This document shows, piece by piece, positions 8,940 to 18,917 of a DNA stretch of 64,000 nucleotides. Under the pieces are notes generated by a model. That model did not search any database, was not told the origin of the DNA, and saw nothing but the letters and a program-made list of their open reading frames with translations. Numbering within the stretch: position 1 is the first letter of the stretch; each line of letters begins with the position of its first letter. The position numbers were made by a program, and so were the translations under genes. Source of the DNA: Marinomonas lutimaris (lineage in GTDB: Bacteria; Pseudomonadota; Gammaproteobacteria; Pseudomonadales; Marinomonadaceae); contig NZ_JAHLLW010000019.1 of assembly GCF_019426345.1 (NCBI RefSeq), forward strand, positions 20,538 through 84,537, given 5' to 3'.

Positions 8940-9186
8940 TATTATGTCTCCAGGTTTTATTTTTTATTGTTCGCTTATCTGAACTTCAAGAAAATGATGA
9001 ATCTAAAGAAACGTCATTTCAAAAAAAATGCATCAGATTAACTTTTTTATTTGTAACACAGAGCAGTATAGACAAACAACAGTCATACTATGAATATTTT
9101 TTAAACAGCGCCACTTTACAAGCCATCACATTTAGTAAATAGTCATCGATTACCGTGAAATATTAGTCACTATTAGAAATATTGCG
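8940..9186. promoter_or_regulatory. divergent control region between uronate TRAP operon and gntR
   Basis: This AT-rich intergenic stretch must hold both promoters. Near the gntR side TATTAG-TCAC-TATTAG (9161-9176) is a direct repeat inside a pair of GAAATATT copies (9157-9164 and 9176-9183), a possible binding site. I see no convincing FadR-type palindrome. Confidence 0.4.
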
Positions 9187-9945
9187 ATGCAGCAACATAA
9201 AAAAATAGGCCTTAAAACCATGCCACCAACAACAAAAATAAAAAAAAGCTTACCGCAACAAACCGCCGAAAAACTGCGCAAACGCATATTAAATCAAGGG
9301 ATGAAAGTGGGTGATAAGTTACCGACTGAACCAAACCTAATGATAGAATTTAGCGTCAGTCGAACTGTATTACGCGAAGCCATTGCCACCTTAAAAGCAG
9401 AGGGATTAGTTCAGGCAAAACAAGGTGTTGGAGTATTTATAGCAGAACCCAAAACCACCTTACCTTTGCAACTAAGACAAAGTACTCGAACACTTACTGA
9501 CACCATAGAATCACTGGAGTTAAGGGCCGCCGTAGAAGTTGAAGCAGTAGCTCTAGCTGTCGCACGTTGCTCTCTCGCACAAGAAGCCGATATATATCGT
9601 TGTTACGACGCCTACGAGAAAAAAGTACAAGGTGGCGAGAGTGCGGAACAAGAAGATTTTGAGTTCCATCTATCCATTGCAAGAGCCACCAACAACCAAC
9701 ATTTCATCGACTTTTTAGAAGAGCTAGGAAGGCGCACGATTCCTCGCGCCAGACTAAGAGAAGAAGCCGGACTACCTCGCGATCCTGAGATAGATAAATC
9801 ACTCAATAACGAGCACAAAGCGATTCTTGACGCCATTGTGGCGCGCGATGCCAAAGCAGCTCAACAAGCCGTCCGTGATCATCTTTATAACGGCTGCGAG
9901 CGTTATCGAAAATTAATGCGCGATATTGAACGAACTAAGTCATAG
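9187..9945 (+). CDS. GntR-family (FadR subfamily) transcriptional regulator
   Basis: This is a DNA-binding repressor or activator, probably of the divergent uronate TRAP/udh operon. The winged-helix domain spans about residues 18-80 (AEKLRKRILNQGMKVGDKLPTEPNLM, SRTVLREAIATLKAEGLV, GVGVFIAEP). An all-helical FCD ligand domain follows (about 95-240), with ELRAAVEVEAVALA, FHLSIARATNN and EHKAILDAI..RDAKAAQQAVRDHL, including the metal-binding histidines of this fold. It has 252 residues. The start is uncertain: ATG 9187 or ATG 9220, neither with a strong ribosome site. A uronate ligand is inferred from the neighbours only. Confidence 0.85.
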   Translation: MQQHKKIGLKTMPPTTKIKKSLPQQTAEKLRKRILNQGMKVGDKLPTEPNLMIEFSVSRTVLREAIATLKAEGLVQAKQGVGVFIAEPKTTLPLQLRQSTRTLTDTIESLELRAAVEVEAVALAVARCSLAQEADIYRCYDAYEKKVQGGESAEQEDFEFHLSIARATNNQHFIDFLEELGRRTIPRARLREEAGLPRDPEIDKSLNNEHKAILDAIVARDAKAAQQAVRDHLYNGCERYRKLMRDIERTKS

Positions 9946-10108
9946 TATGACTTAATATTTTCGAGTAATGACATTTGCCACAACACCAACACCACTTACA
10001 CTTTCTTTTCTCTAAAATCACATCATTGTTTATTTTATGACTTCACGCAGCAACGTATTTTTGTTTTGATGAGAGTAGACCCTTTATACTTCCATCAATA
10101 AGGATTAT

Positions 10109-11866
10109 ATGATGCTAAAAAAGCGCTTACTACAGGCCTTAACCCTCGTTCCTTTACTGGCCGTTAGTCAATTCAGCATAGCAGAGCAAGCCGCTGATGC
10201 TGTGGCGCCAGAAGAAGCAAGTGGCACAGAAAAAAAGAGCTTGGCTCACGCTCAGAAATTTATGGTCGCAACCGCCAATCCAGAAGCTAGTAAAGCAGGT
10301 TATGATGTTCTAAAAGCGGGAGGCTCTGCTATTGACGCACTGGTTGCCGTACAAATGGTACTTGGCTTAGTAGAACCTCAATCATCTGGTTTAGGCGGTG
10401 GCGCTTTCGTAGTTTATTACGATGCTGCAAACCAAAAACTCACTACCTTTGATGGCCGCGAAACCGCTCCTCAAGAAGCTACACCAGAACTTTTCCAAGA
10501 CGAAAATGGTGAACCACTTTCTTTTTATGATGCCGTTGTGGGCGGTCGCTCTGTCGGCACTCCAGGTACTGTCAAATTAATGGGAGAGCTGCACGACCGC
10601 TATGGCACCATGCCATGGGAGGATTTATTAGAACCAGCCACACAGCTTGCACAAGAAGGCTTTATTGTTTCCCCTCGCTTGGCAGATGCAATCAAAGGTA
10701 GCGCGGAGCGATTGTCTCGTTATCCAGAGACTAAAGCCTACTTTTTTAACCTTGATGGCACGCCGCTTGAAGCTGGCAGCCGCTTACAAAACACCCAGTA
10801 CTATGAAACGTTGCGCTTTCTGGCTACCTACGGAGCAGACGAGTTTTATACTGGACAAATTGCCAAGAAAATTGTCTCTCAGGTACGTGGAGCAATAGAT
10901 AACCCTGGCGTTTTATCAGAGCAAGACTTACTCAGCTATCGTGTAAAAGAGCGCGCTCCGGTGTGCTTACCTTACAAAGAGTACGATATCTGCGGCATGG
11001 GTCCACCAAGTTCAGGCGCTTTAACCGTTGGACAAATCCTTGGTATTACCGAGCAATTTGATCTAGCGTCCTTAGGCGCGAATTCACCTGAAGCGTGGCA
11101 AATTATAGGCGATGCTTCTCGCCTTGCCTTTGCTGATCGTGGTCGTTACATCGCCGATACCGACTTTGTACCTATGCCACAAGGTTTATTAGATAAACCT
11201 TATTTGGCAGAGCGAGCAAAACTTATAACCAAGGGCAAAGCACTTGAAAATGCTGAACCCGGCGAGCCTGAGTGGCGTCATCCGATTAAACAAGCCGACG
11301 ATATGGCCATCGAATTACCCTCCACTAGTCATATTTCTATTGTCGATAAAGACGGCAATGCCGTTTCTGTTACTACCACAATCGAAAATGGCTTCGGCTC
11401 AAACCTCATGAGCAATGGCTTTTTGCTCAATAACGAACTAACTGATTTCTCCTTCAAATCACATCAAGATGGCTATCCGATTGCCAACCGTGTAGAGCCG
11501 GGCAAGCGCCCTCGTTCCTCGATGTCTCCAACGATAGTGATGAAAAATAATAAACCGTATTTAGTGGTTGGTTCACCGGGTGGTTCTCGCATTATCGGCT
11601 ACGTGGCAAAAACACTGATTGCTCATCTTGAATGGGGCATGGATATTCAACAAGCCATTAACTTGCCAAATATGCTTAACCGTTTTGGAACCTATGACCT
11701 TGAAAAAGGCACCGAGGCAGAAACCTACGCAAAAGCCCTAACAGACATGGGCTTTAAAGTATCTGTGCAGGATTTGAATTCCGGAGTACAAGGTATTGTT
11801 GTCGAAAAAGACGGCTTACTGGGTGGCGCTGACCCAAGACGAGAAGGCTTGGTATTAGGAGATTAA
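10109..11866 (+). CDS. ggt: gamma-glutamyltransferase (glutathione hydrolase), periplasmic
   Basis: The enzyme cleaves or transfers the gamma-glutamyl group of glutathione and related peptides. A signal peptide covers residues 1-25 (QFSIA|E). The precursor of 585 residues is expected to self-cleave before T406 (STSH), which becomes the N-terminal nucleophile of the small subunit. Family motifs are VEPQSSGLGGGAFVVYYD, DGRETAP, GTPGT, CGMGPPSSGALTVGQILG, RLAFADR, SHISIVDKDGNAVSVT, RPRSSMSPT and VVGSPGGSRIIG. It stands alone: gntR ends 163 bp upstream and the next gene is convergent. It probably recovers amino acids from extracellular glutathione. Confidence 0.94.
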   Translation: MMLKKRLLQALTLVPLLAVSQFSIAEQAADAVAPEEASGTEKKSLAHAQKFMVATANPEASKAGYDVLKAGGSAIDALVAVQMVLGLVEPQSSGLGGGAFVVYYDAANQKLTTFDGRETAPQEATPELFQDENGEPLSFYDAVVGGRSVGTPGTVKLMGELHDRYGTMPWEDLLEPATQLAQEGFIVSPRLADAIKGSAERLSRYPETKAYFFNLDGTPLEAGSRLQNTQYYETLRFLATYGADEFYTGQIAKKIVSQVRGAIDNPGVLSEQDLLSYRVKERAPVCLPYKEYDICGMGPPSSGALTVGQILGITEQFDLASLGANSPEAWQIIGDASRLAFADRGRYIADTDFVPMPQGLLDKPYLAERAKLITKGKALENAEPGEPEWRHPIKQADDMAIELPSTSHISIVDKDGNAVSVTTTIENGFGSNLMSNGFLLNNELTDFSFKSHQDGYPIANRVEPGKRPRSSMSPTIVMKNNKPYLVVGSPGGSRIIGYVAKTLIAHLEWGMDIQQAINLPNMLNRFGTYDLEKGTEAETYAKALTDMGFKVSVQDLNSGVQGIVVEKDGLLGGADPRREGLVLGD

Positions 11867-11899
11867 CAAATAACGGGAAACGAAAGGGCATTAGCCGGC

Positions 11900-12652
11900 C
11901 TAGCTCTTTTCTTCCGCAATAGACAGACGATAGCAGTCTCGCCCCGATTCTTTAGCTTCATACAGGGCGAGATCTGCATATTTAAAAGCATTTTCAATAG
12001 TGCTTTTATGGTAATTGATATTAATGGAAGCCCCGATACTCACACTAAAAGAGACAGAGATATTGTTATGCTTTACTACAATATCCCTTGTACGCTGACA
12101 AATATTTTCTGCCAACATCTCGGCAGAGTCTGCATCCATGTTAGGCACAAATATCGCAAACTCTTCACCACCAAGACGGCCAATAATACTGCCATTTGGC
12201 GCCTTTTCGCGCAAAACTTCAGCAAATTGCTCTAGAACCTTATCACCACAAAGGTGACCATATCTGTCATTAATACCTTTAAATACATCCATGTCGAGCA
12301 CAAAAAAAGCATACTCAGTGTCACGATTTAACTTAGTCCCAAGCCAATCCTCTATTTGTTTATAAAAGAATCTACGATTGCAAACAGACGTCAAATCGTC
12401 CACCTTCGCCAAGCGACTCATCTCATTTTCCAAAATATCCAGTTGATAAAACATACCAACCAGATGCCAAGAAAGAAGAGGAGCAAGAAAAATAGGAATG
12501 ATTGACGCACGAAAAATATCCTCAAAAAATGAGGTTTGGAAATTAAACAGTGCAGATATAAGAAGATTGCCAGCAGACGCTAAAATTATAGCCAAAATAG
12601 TAATAACACAAACCAGTCTCACCCGTCCAAGTTTTTGGAGCCGACCTCTCAT
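11900..12652 (-). CDS. membrane-bound diguanylate cyclase (GGDEF)
   Basis: The product makes cyclic di-GMP from two GTP. Two hydrophobic segments lie near residues 13-35 and 47-68, followed by a GGDEF domain to the end with DDLTSVCNRRFF, LDMDVFKGINDRYGH and the active motif GGEEF (161-165). No RxxD inhibitory site precedes it (PNGS occupies that position), so product feedback is probably absent. I chose the ATG at 12652 because AGGAGG lies seven bases upstream; an in-frame start at 12670 would put that site inside the gene. It has 250 residues and is convergent with ggt. Confidence 0.88.
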   Translation of the reverse strand: MRGRLQKLGRVRLVCVITILAIILASAGNLLISALFNFQTSFFEDIFRASIIPIFLAPLLSWHLVGMFYQLDILENEMSRLAKVDDLTSVCNRRFFYKQIEDWLGTKLNRDTEYAFFVLDMDVFKGINDRYGHLCGDKVLEQFAEVLREKAPNGSIIGRLGGEEFAIFVPNMDADSAEMLAENICQRTRDIVVKHNNISVSFSVSIGASININYHKSTIENAFKYADLALYEAKESGRDCYRLSIAEEKS

Positions 12653-12682
12653 ACTTATCCTCCTCAGCAAAGAGTGTTCCGA

Positions 12683-13447
12683 TTACGCAGTAAGCAAAAC
12701 GATAGACTGCCAGATTAACCTTAACGCCATTACGGTTAACACTATATTAAAAATTCGATGAAAGTGACGATCTGGCATACGTTTTAGCACTTTAAGACCA
12801 ACCCAAGTACCAATCGCACCACTGATAATCATACAAAACAATAAAGGCAACCAAGACTCTAACGGAAACCCTGCGACCTGAAATACCGTAATTTTCAACA
12901 CATGCTGTAAGGACATCGCCGTGGCGAAAGTCGCCACCGTGCGAAAACGATCCACATGAATTTGCTTAACAAAGGCTGCGACTAAAGGACCAGTTGCGCC
13001 TGCAAAAAGCGTAATAAAGGTCGTGATAGCGCCGGCAAATGCAGTTCCCCAATGACCCAATACCATTTTAGGAAGCTTCGGCCCCCAACATAAATATAAG
13101 ATAAATAACGCAATCGTTAGATACATTATAGCTGGAGGCAGAGAAACTAAGACAAAACTGCCAATAAAAGCCCCTAGCATTGCTCCGGGCAAAAATGCAC
13201 CTATCAACCTCCAATCAATATGTCGCCAACTCATCGCTGCGCGTCCAGCATTTGACCCTAACTGCGCCACGCCATGCAGTGGAATAATAAGCTGCGGTGG
13301 CAACACTTGCGCCATGACACCTAACAACATCACACCACCGCCAGCGCCAAAACTCGCAGTAAAAAAAGACGTTAATCCAGACACAACAACAAGGAGAATA
13401 AATATATGCGCAGAGACTTGGTCAAAAAGCAGTACAAAAAAGTTCAT
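12683..13447 (-). CDS. TauE/SafE family membrane permease
   Basis: This is an integral membrane protein of 254 residues with about seven to eight hydrophobic helices, of the family that exports sulfite, sulfoacetate or other small organic anions. The N-terminal repeat SFGAGGGVMLLG and the second-half GATGPLVAAFVKQI are typical. It lies 30 bp upstream of the diguanylate cyclase in the same direction and may be cotranscribed, but no functional link is evident. The ATG has no clear ribosome site. The substrate is unknown. Confidence 0.82.
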   Translation of the reverse strand: MNFFVLLFDQVSAHIFILLVVVSGLTSFFTASFGAGGGVMLLGVMAQVLPPQLIIPLHGVAQLGSNAGRAAMSWRHIDWRLIGAFLPGAMLGAFIGSFVLVSLPPAIMYLTIALFILYLCWGPKLPKMVLGHWGTAFAGAITTFITLFAGATGPLVAAFVKQIHVDRFRTVATFATAMSLQHVLKITVFQVAGFPLESWLPLLFCMIISGAIGTWVGLKVLKRMPDRHFHRIFNIVLTVMALRLIWQSIVLLTA

Positions 13448-13543
13448 ATAATCGAAAGGGAATCAAAAGGAGTGAAGTCGGCAGAATAGCAAAATAGGCC
13501 GCCGAAATCTCAACAGGCCCATTACTATTCGTGATACAGAGAA

Positions 13544-14902
13544 TTACTGTTTATAGATATCCTTATCAAGATCATACTTACGCATCTTGTCGTAAAGTGT
13601 TTTACGCGGCAAACCAAGCGCATCCATAGTGTCTTTAATCGAGCCTTTCTGACGCAGCAGCTCTTGCTCTAATAAAGTCTTTTCAAAACGCTCTAACTGC
13701 TCAGGGAGAGTCATAACGCCTGGGTTATTTTCATTGATAATGATTTGATCAAACTCAAACGAACCCGCCTCGCCCATTAGGACATAACGCTCAGCAAGGT
13801 TACGTAGCTCACGCACGTTCCCCGGCCAATCGTAACTCAACAAGCTGTGCATTCGCGCCGCCGACAGTGGCTCAGACTCGCGCTTATATTGTGCAATCGC
13901 CACCAAACAAAAATGCTGCCACAGCAAAGAAATGTCGTCTTTTCGCTCCCTTAGTGGCGGAATATCTACTCGCACCACGTTGAGTCGATAATACAAATCT
14001 TCGCGGAATGTGCCGCCTTCGCTTAGTTGTTTTAGGTCAACCTTGGTCGCGGCAAGAATACGTAAATCCAAATCAATTGCCGTATTGGAACCCAAACGCT
14101 CTAAGCGTCGTTCTTCCAACACTCGCAACAAGCGAATTTGCATCGACATCGGCATGCTTTCAATTTCATCTAAAAAGAGTGTGCCACCGTTGGCATGCTC
14201 AAGCTTACCGATACGTTGTGTCTTGGCATCGGTAAAAGCACCTTTTTCATGACCAAATAATTCAGACTCCATTATAGAATCCGGCACAGCGCCGCAGTTA
14301 ATCGCCACAAAAGCATGACCTCGGCGAGAACTATGCTCATGAATGTAACGCGCCACTAGCTCTTTACCTGTGCCTGTTTCCCCTTGAATAAGAATATCCG
14401 CGCCGGTATCCGCCACGTGCAACAACGCCTGACGCAAACGATGAATACCCGGCGTATTACCAATAATTCTAGGGCCTGGGGCGTTTTGCGCCGCCAATTC
14501 CAGACGTAGATTACGGTTCTCTAAGGTTAAATGACGTTTTTCAGACGCCCGACGTACCACTTCAAGAAAGTCTTCATTGGAAAACGGCTTTTCAATAAAA
14601 TCATAAGCGCCATCACGAATGGCGCTCACCGCCATGCTGATATCACCATGGCCAGTTATTAGAATAAAAGGGATTTCCGCATCAATTTTTTTAACTTCTT
14701 CGAATAACTCTAAACCACTTTTACCGGGCAAATTGATATCACTGACAATCACGCCAGACCAATCCAAAGACAACTTTTCCACCACGCCTTGAGCCGATGC
14801 AAACTCAGCGACCACAAAATCTTCAAGCTGTAATGTCTGAGAAATCGCCATACGAACCGCTTGCTCGTCGTCAATTAATATTACTTGCTTGCTGTCCGGC
14901 AT
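13544..14902 (-). CDS. dctD: sigma54-dependent response regulator DctD
   Basis: This is the partner of DctB and activates sigma54 promoters of C4-dicarboxylate transport. Domains: receiver (residues 5-120, phosphorylated aspartate D55 in SDINLPGKSG, K105), AAA+ domain (about 145-375) with Walker A GETGTGKE (174-181), then a Fis-type helix-turn-helix ending in LPRKTLYDKMRKYDL. The sigma54-contacting loop reads GAFTDA (221-226) rather than GAFTGA. It has 452 residues. Its ATG overlaps the dctB stop by one base. Likely target: dctPQM at 1488-4955, although the loci are 9 kb apart. Confidence 0.88.
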   Translation of the reverse strand: MPDSKQVILIDDEQAVRMAISQTLQLEDFVVAEFASAQGVVEKLSLDWSGVIVSDINLPGKSGLELFEEVKKIDAEIPFILITGHGDISMAVSAIRDGAYDFIEKPFSNEDFLEVVRRASEKRHLTLENRNLRLELAAQNAPGPRIIGNTPGIHRLRQALLHVADTGADILIQGETGTGKELVARYIHEHSSRRGHAFVAINCGAVPDSIMESELFGHEKGAFTDAKTQRIGKLEHANGGTLFLDEIESMPMSMQIRLLRVLEERRLERLGSNTAIDLDLRILAATKVDLKQLSEGGTFREDLYYRLNVVRVDIPPLRERKDDISLLWQHFCLVAIAQYKRESEPLSAARMHSLLSYDWPGNVRELRNLAERYVLMGEAGSFEFDQIIINENNPGVMTLPEQLERFEKTLLEQELLRQKGSIKDTMDALGLPRKTLYDKMRKYDLDKDIYKQ

Positions 14903-17202
14903 TAGATTTCCTCTTTAGAATCTTTAGAAAGAGATTGAGATAATTGGTGATTGAAACGAGGTAGCCTAACACAAAATTCAGCACCGCCAGACTCTCGATT
15001 TTGCGCGCTAATTTGACCGCCCATTGCCTCAACAATACGCTGACTAATCGACAAGCCTAGCCCTAATCCCAGTCCTGAAGATTTAGAAGTAAAAAAAGGC
15101 TCGAAAAGGTGTCGAATGGCTTCATCACTCAAACCGTCACCTGAATCTTGGACACAAATAACCACTTGGCTTTCCGTAGAGCTTTGCTCGATACAGACAC
15201 GTCGAGGATTATCTGATGCTTCTAAAATCGCATCGGCGGCGTTGGCTAATAAGTTCACCAACACTTGCTCCAAAAAGACCATATCACCGTTTACAATAAA
15301 GCCTTGATCCTCTGTCACTACCAACTCTATACCCACTTCCTTGTAACGTGGACTCATGATTTTTAGCGCGCCCATAATGGCGGTTTGCACGGCAATCGGG
15401 CCTTGATGCACATCACCTTTACGAGCAAAAACTTTGAAGCGAGCGATAATGTCGCCCATGTGATGACCCAACTGACTAATATGCTGCAAGTTGGTATGGG
15501 CTTGTTCGTATTGGCCACGATCCAGAAACTTCAACCCATTTCCCGCGAAAGCACGAATTGCGGTCAAAGGTTGGTTCAGCTCATGATTCAGACCTGCGGT
15601 TAGCTGCCCTAACACGGCCAATTTTGCTGTTTGTATCAATTCTCGTTGCGTGCCTTTATGCTCTTCAATTTCATGACGAAGACGAGTGTTAGCACCTTGT
15701 AGTTCAAACGTTCGCTCTTTAACACGTTCTTCAAGCTCAATACGCGCTTGAGTTATATCTTGTTCGTAGCGCTTACGCTCGGTCATGTCATGAAAAGTCA
15801 CCAAATAACTCAAGCGATTCGGCAGCTGCATCTTACATAAGGTCATTTCCACTGGAACCGTTTGATCGGAATAACATAAGCGCCCTTCTCGCGTCAGCAC
15901 TTTAATACCCAAATCATTCGCGGCTTCCAAAAAATCATTCTGAGCCAACAAGGCTGATGTATCTTGCTCATCGGGTTGAAATAAAACGCCCAAAGGTTGG
16001 CCCACCAAAGGTGCTAACGGCTGACCGAGTAATTTTTCAACCGCGGGATTAAAGGATTCTATTTTGTGATTTTCATCCAAGGTAACCAAACCCGCTTGTG
16101 TGTTTTGAATCACTTCACGAATATAGGCTTGATTATGGCGCGTCATCTCATTGGCATCATAACGCTCCCTCAACATTCGTCTGCGCAACATGGCCATCCC
16201 CAAGAGCAAAACGGTGATGGTCACACCACCGGCAAAAATGGTACGCCATAAGGAAATTTCTTCGTTAATGGTTTTTAAAGGCGCAAGGATGGAAATTTGA
16301 AAGCCTAATAACCGAATCGGACGACTCATTTTCAAAAACGACAACCGCTGCAATTCTTCTGAGCCATCTATAACGGTATTTTCTAATACATCGACAATTT
16401 GCGATTTTTCATCAAAAGGCTTTTGATAAACAATGGCTAACTTTTCGATGGCTTTGCCAAAATAACGCTGAGAATCGGCAATACGTTGCAATTCCGTATG
16501 AGACAACTCACCCAAGACTCGATACAGCCAGTTAGCACGCGAGCTACTAAACACAATACCATCGGGGTCGAGTAACAAAAATTCATAATGCTGATTGGCA
16601 AAGCGTTTTTCGAATTGCGTCAAATCCACTTTTACAACCGCAATACCAATAATCGAGTCGCCTTCATAGACAGGATATGAAAAATAATAACCACGACGAT
16701 TCGACGTTGTACCAAGCGCATAATAGCGGCCCGGTTGGCCTTGAATAGCATCTTTAAAGTAAGGGCGAAAGGCAAAGTTACGGCCAACAAAACTGGCTGT
16801 TTCACGATAGTTAGACGCGGCTATGGTTAATCCGTCGGTGTTTAAAATATAACTGTCCGAGGCTTCGGTAATACGGTTGATTTGCTCAAGCTCGCGATTA
16901 AGCTGATTAATGTCCGATTCAAAACCATCTCGTAGGGCTTTTTTCACTCGGTCATTCGATGCCAATAAGGTCGGCATATGTTGGTACTTGGCAATCGCAC
17001 TTTCTAGCACACTAGCAAGCTGATTTAACTGCTCAAAAGAATCAATACGCAGGGCTTTGATCTGTTGATTCCGTAGGGCTTCACCGCCTTTCCAAATCAA
17101 TAAAACCACCACAATAAAAACGCCAAGATACAGCCAAATTAACTGCTTAGATGAAAAAAGCCATCTCATGCTAAAACCGTACTTTTCTTTCAATGCGCTC
17201 AC
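14902..17202 (-). CDS. dctB: sensor histidine kinase DctB
   Basis: This is a membrane sensor that phosphorylates DctD in response to periplasmic C4-dicarboxylates. It has 766 residues. Transmembrane helices at about 22-38 and 318-340 bracket a periplasmic double-Cache domain (motifs RNFAFRPYFKDA, GYYFSYPVYEGDSIIGIAVVKVDL). A PAS domain (about 365-475), a coiled coil (480-525), the HisKA box with H540 (LNHELNQPLTAIRAF) and an ATPase domain with LFEPFFTSKSSGLGLGLGLS follow. The PAS domain between membrane and coiled coil is an addition to the classical DctB layout. The start could also be one of the later methionines (residue 12). Confidence 0.87.
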   Translation of the reverse strand: MSALKEKYGFSMRWLFSSKQLIWLYLGVFIVVVLLIWKGGEALRNQQIKALRIDSFEQLNQLASVLESAIAKYQHMPTLLASNDRVKKALRDGFESDINQLNRELEQINRITEASDSYILNTDGLTIAASNYRETASFVGRNFAFRPYFKDAIQGQPGRYYALGTTSNRRGYYFSYPVYEGDSIIGIAVVKVDLTQFEKRFANQHYEFLLLDPDGIVFSSSRANWLYRVLGELSHTELQRIADSQRYFGKAIEKLAIVYQKPFDEKSQIVDVLENTVIDGSEELQRLSFLKMSRPIRLLGFQISILAPLKTINEEISLWRTIFAGGVTITVLLLGMAMLRRRMLRERYDANEMTRHNQAYIREVIQNTQAGLVTLDENHKIESFNPAVEKLLGQPLAPLVGQPLGVLFQPDEQDTSALLAQNDFLEAANDLGIKVLTREGRLCYSDQTVPVEMTLCKMQLPNRLSYLVTFHDMTERKRYEQDITQARIELEERVKERTFELQGANTRLRHEIEEHKGTQRELIQTAKLAVLGQLTAGLNHELNQPLTAIRAFAGNGLKFLDRGQYEQAHTNLQHISQLGHHMGDIIARFKVFARKGDVHQGPIAVQTAIMGALKIMSPRYKEVGIELVVTEDQGFIVNGDMVFLEQVLVNLLANAADAILEASDNPRRVCIEQSSTESQVVICVQDSGDGLSDEAIRHLFEPFFTSKSSGLGLGLGLSISQRIVEAMGGQISAQNRESGGAEFCVRLPRFNHQLSQSLSKDSKEEI

Positions 17203-17283
17203 CTAAAATGCCTTGTTGTTATTATCGCAATACTTTAATTATCAGCTTAAAAGACAAAGCCGTCACATCTTGGAGCAAAATAA

Positions 17284-18261
17284 TTAAGCCCTAGAATGGG
17301 CAAAGGGCAACACTTCAGCAATATGCGATTTATGACAGATTAACATCAACAAGCGATCCACTCCTAACGCCACACCGGCACAATCTGGCAAGCCATTTTC
17401 TAATGCGGTGATTAATCGCTCATCAAACTGGCGGTTCGCCAAACGCATTTCCTTGCGAGTCTGTTTATCTTCGGCAAATCGTCTAGCTTGTTCCTTGGCG
17501 TCAGTGAGTTCATGATAGCCATTCGCTAGCTCCATGCCTTGCCAATAAAGCTCAAATCGCGCAGCGACTAACTGACCTTTTTCATCAAGGTGAGTCTTAG
17601 CAAGTGCCGCCTGAGAAGCAGGATAACTATGAATAAAACAAGGCACGTATTTGCCAATAGCAGGTTCTATCACGCTAGAAAATAGCAACTCAAGTAAGGT
17701 GTCACGATCATCTTCCTGCAAGCCGTATTCTGTGTGTTCATGAGCACATTCTTGCAACTGGAAAAGTGTTGCTGTGAAAGGGTCCAGTCCAGTATGACGT
17801 AAAAACGCCATTTGATAACTGAGTCGCTCGCACGTCAACGTCTCGTCATTTAACAGTACCGACAGCAACTGTTGAATCTCATCCATCAATTGCCAATGAT
17901 CAAAACCCACTCGATACCATTCCAACATAGTAAATTCGATACTATGGCGACGGCCTATTTCCTCGGCTCGGAACACTTTCCCCAACTGATAAATAGAACC
18001 AGAACCCGCACACAATAAACGCTTCATAGCGAACTCTGGCGAGGTTTGTAGATAGTAAGTGAGGTCGTCCCCTTGGGAACGCGTCTTGCTGGTTAATACT
18101 TCAATATGTGGATCAGTAATACTGCCAAGTGATAGACACTGAGTATCCACCTCCATCACCTCACACGAATCGAAAAAAGCGCGAATAACTTTCAGTAACT
18201 GCGCACGCTTTTGTAAAATCGAAAGATCCGCACTGGGTTGCCACAAAGAAGCGTCGTACAT
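17284..18261 (-). CDS. epmA: EF-P beta-lysine ligase EpmA (lysyl-tRNA synthetase-like)
   Basis: EpmA attaches (R)-beta-lysine, made by EpmB, to lysine 34 of elongation factor P. It is a class II aminoacyl-tRNA synthetase catalytic core without the anticodon domain. It has 325 residues, the length of E. coli EpmA. Motif 2 is visible as FRAEEIGRRHSIEFTMLEWYR, and motif 3 as GVALGVDRLLML near the end. The window also carries efp (29474) and epmB (30237), so the whole pathway up to beta-lysylation is present. It follows dctB at 82 bp but is functionally unrelated to it. Confidence 0.93.
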   Translation of the reverse strand: MYDASLWQPSADLSILQKRAQLLKVIRAFFDSCEVMEVDTQCLSLGSITDPHIEVLTSKTRSQGDDLTYYLQTSPEFAMKRLLCAGSGSIYQLGKVFRAEEIGRRHSIEFTMLEWYRVGFDHWQLMDEIQQLLSVLLNDETLTCERLSYQMAFLRHTGLDPFTATLFQLQECAHEHTEYGLQEDDRDTLLELLFSSVIEPAIGKYVPCFIHSYPASQAALAKTHLDEKGQLVAARFELYWQGMELANGYHELTDAKEQARRFAEDKQTRKEMRLANRQFDERLITALENGLPDCAGVALGVDRLLMLICHKSHIAEVLPFAHSRA

Positions 18262-18369
18262 AGAAAAACACTCTGAAAAATAAAGTGCATCATAGCAAAT
18301 ACCGCGTTAAATGTTCATTTGACCACATTAAATCATCTGATATTAACCGCTATGCTGAAAAATTCATTA

Positions 18370-18801
18370 TCACTCATAGTGCTGGCACTCAAATATCAAT
18401 TGCCCTGTCGGGTAAGGCTCTGATTTATCACCATAATGAAGCAGCTCCAACCTGCTATGCTGCTTACCTTCTCTAGGATTGAAGTAAGATGAACTTAGAG
18501 CCCTTACAGGAGCTGCTGGGCTTGGAGGTTGCACTTCTAGGTAAAAGTCCAAAATATATGGCATATTGGTAACATCAACGCGGTTGGCACTAACTATAAA
18601 AATATAATCTTTCAAGATGAACAACGGATTAGCTGAAGGATTCAAAGCATCAAGCACTACCGTTTTCTCTTGCATATCATCTAGATCAAAGCTCGGATAA
18701 TCTATCGGAATCAAATTACAGCTAAGTTCAAGTTGTGAGGAACGAGCATGTGCTGTCACGGTTAGTAAACTGAAAAGTACAGTCATTAGGAATTTGGACA
18801 T
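18370..18801 (-). CDS. unrecognised exported protein, 143 residues
   Basis: I do not recognise the family. A Sec signal peptide covers residues 1-19 (TAHA|R). The mature part is about 124 residues and has two cysteines (SCNL near the start, FECQ near the end) that could form a disulfide. Proline-rich PPSPAAP lies in the middle. It is probably a small periplasmic beta-rich protein. It is followed by epmA in the same direction (108 bp) and is divergent from the AT-rich genes that start at 18918. It lacks a strong ribosome site. Confidence 0.6.
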   Translation of the reverse strand: MSKFLMTVLFSLLTVTAHARSSQLELSCNLIPIDYPSFDLDDMQEKTVVLDALNPSANPLFILKDYIFIVSANRVDVTNMPYILDFYLEVQPPSPAAPVRALSSSYFNPREGKQHSRLELLHYGDKSEPYPTGQLIFECQHYE

Positions 18802-18917
18802 TTAGATGAGCCCTTAGTACAAACAGTAAAAATATAGTAAGCATTATTGACAATATATCATCTTAAATATAGGGTATTTTTCTTCTGGAAATGTTTTTAT
18901 TATAAAAGGAATTAGAA

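Noticed and set aside
9946..10108. Possible riboswitch or leader before ggt
   Set aside because: No stable hairpin or conserved motif is visible in the 163 bp.
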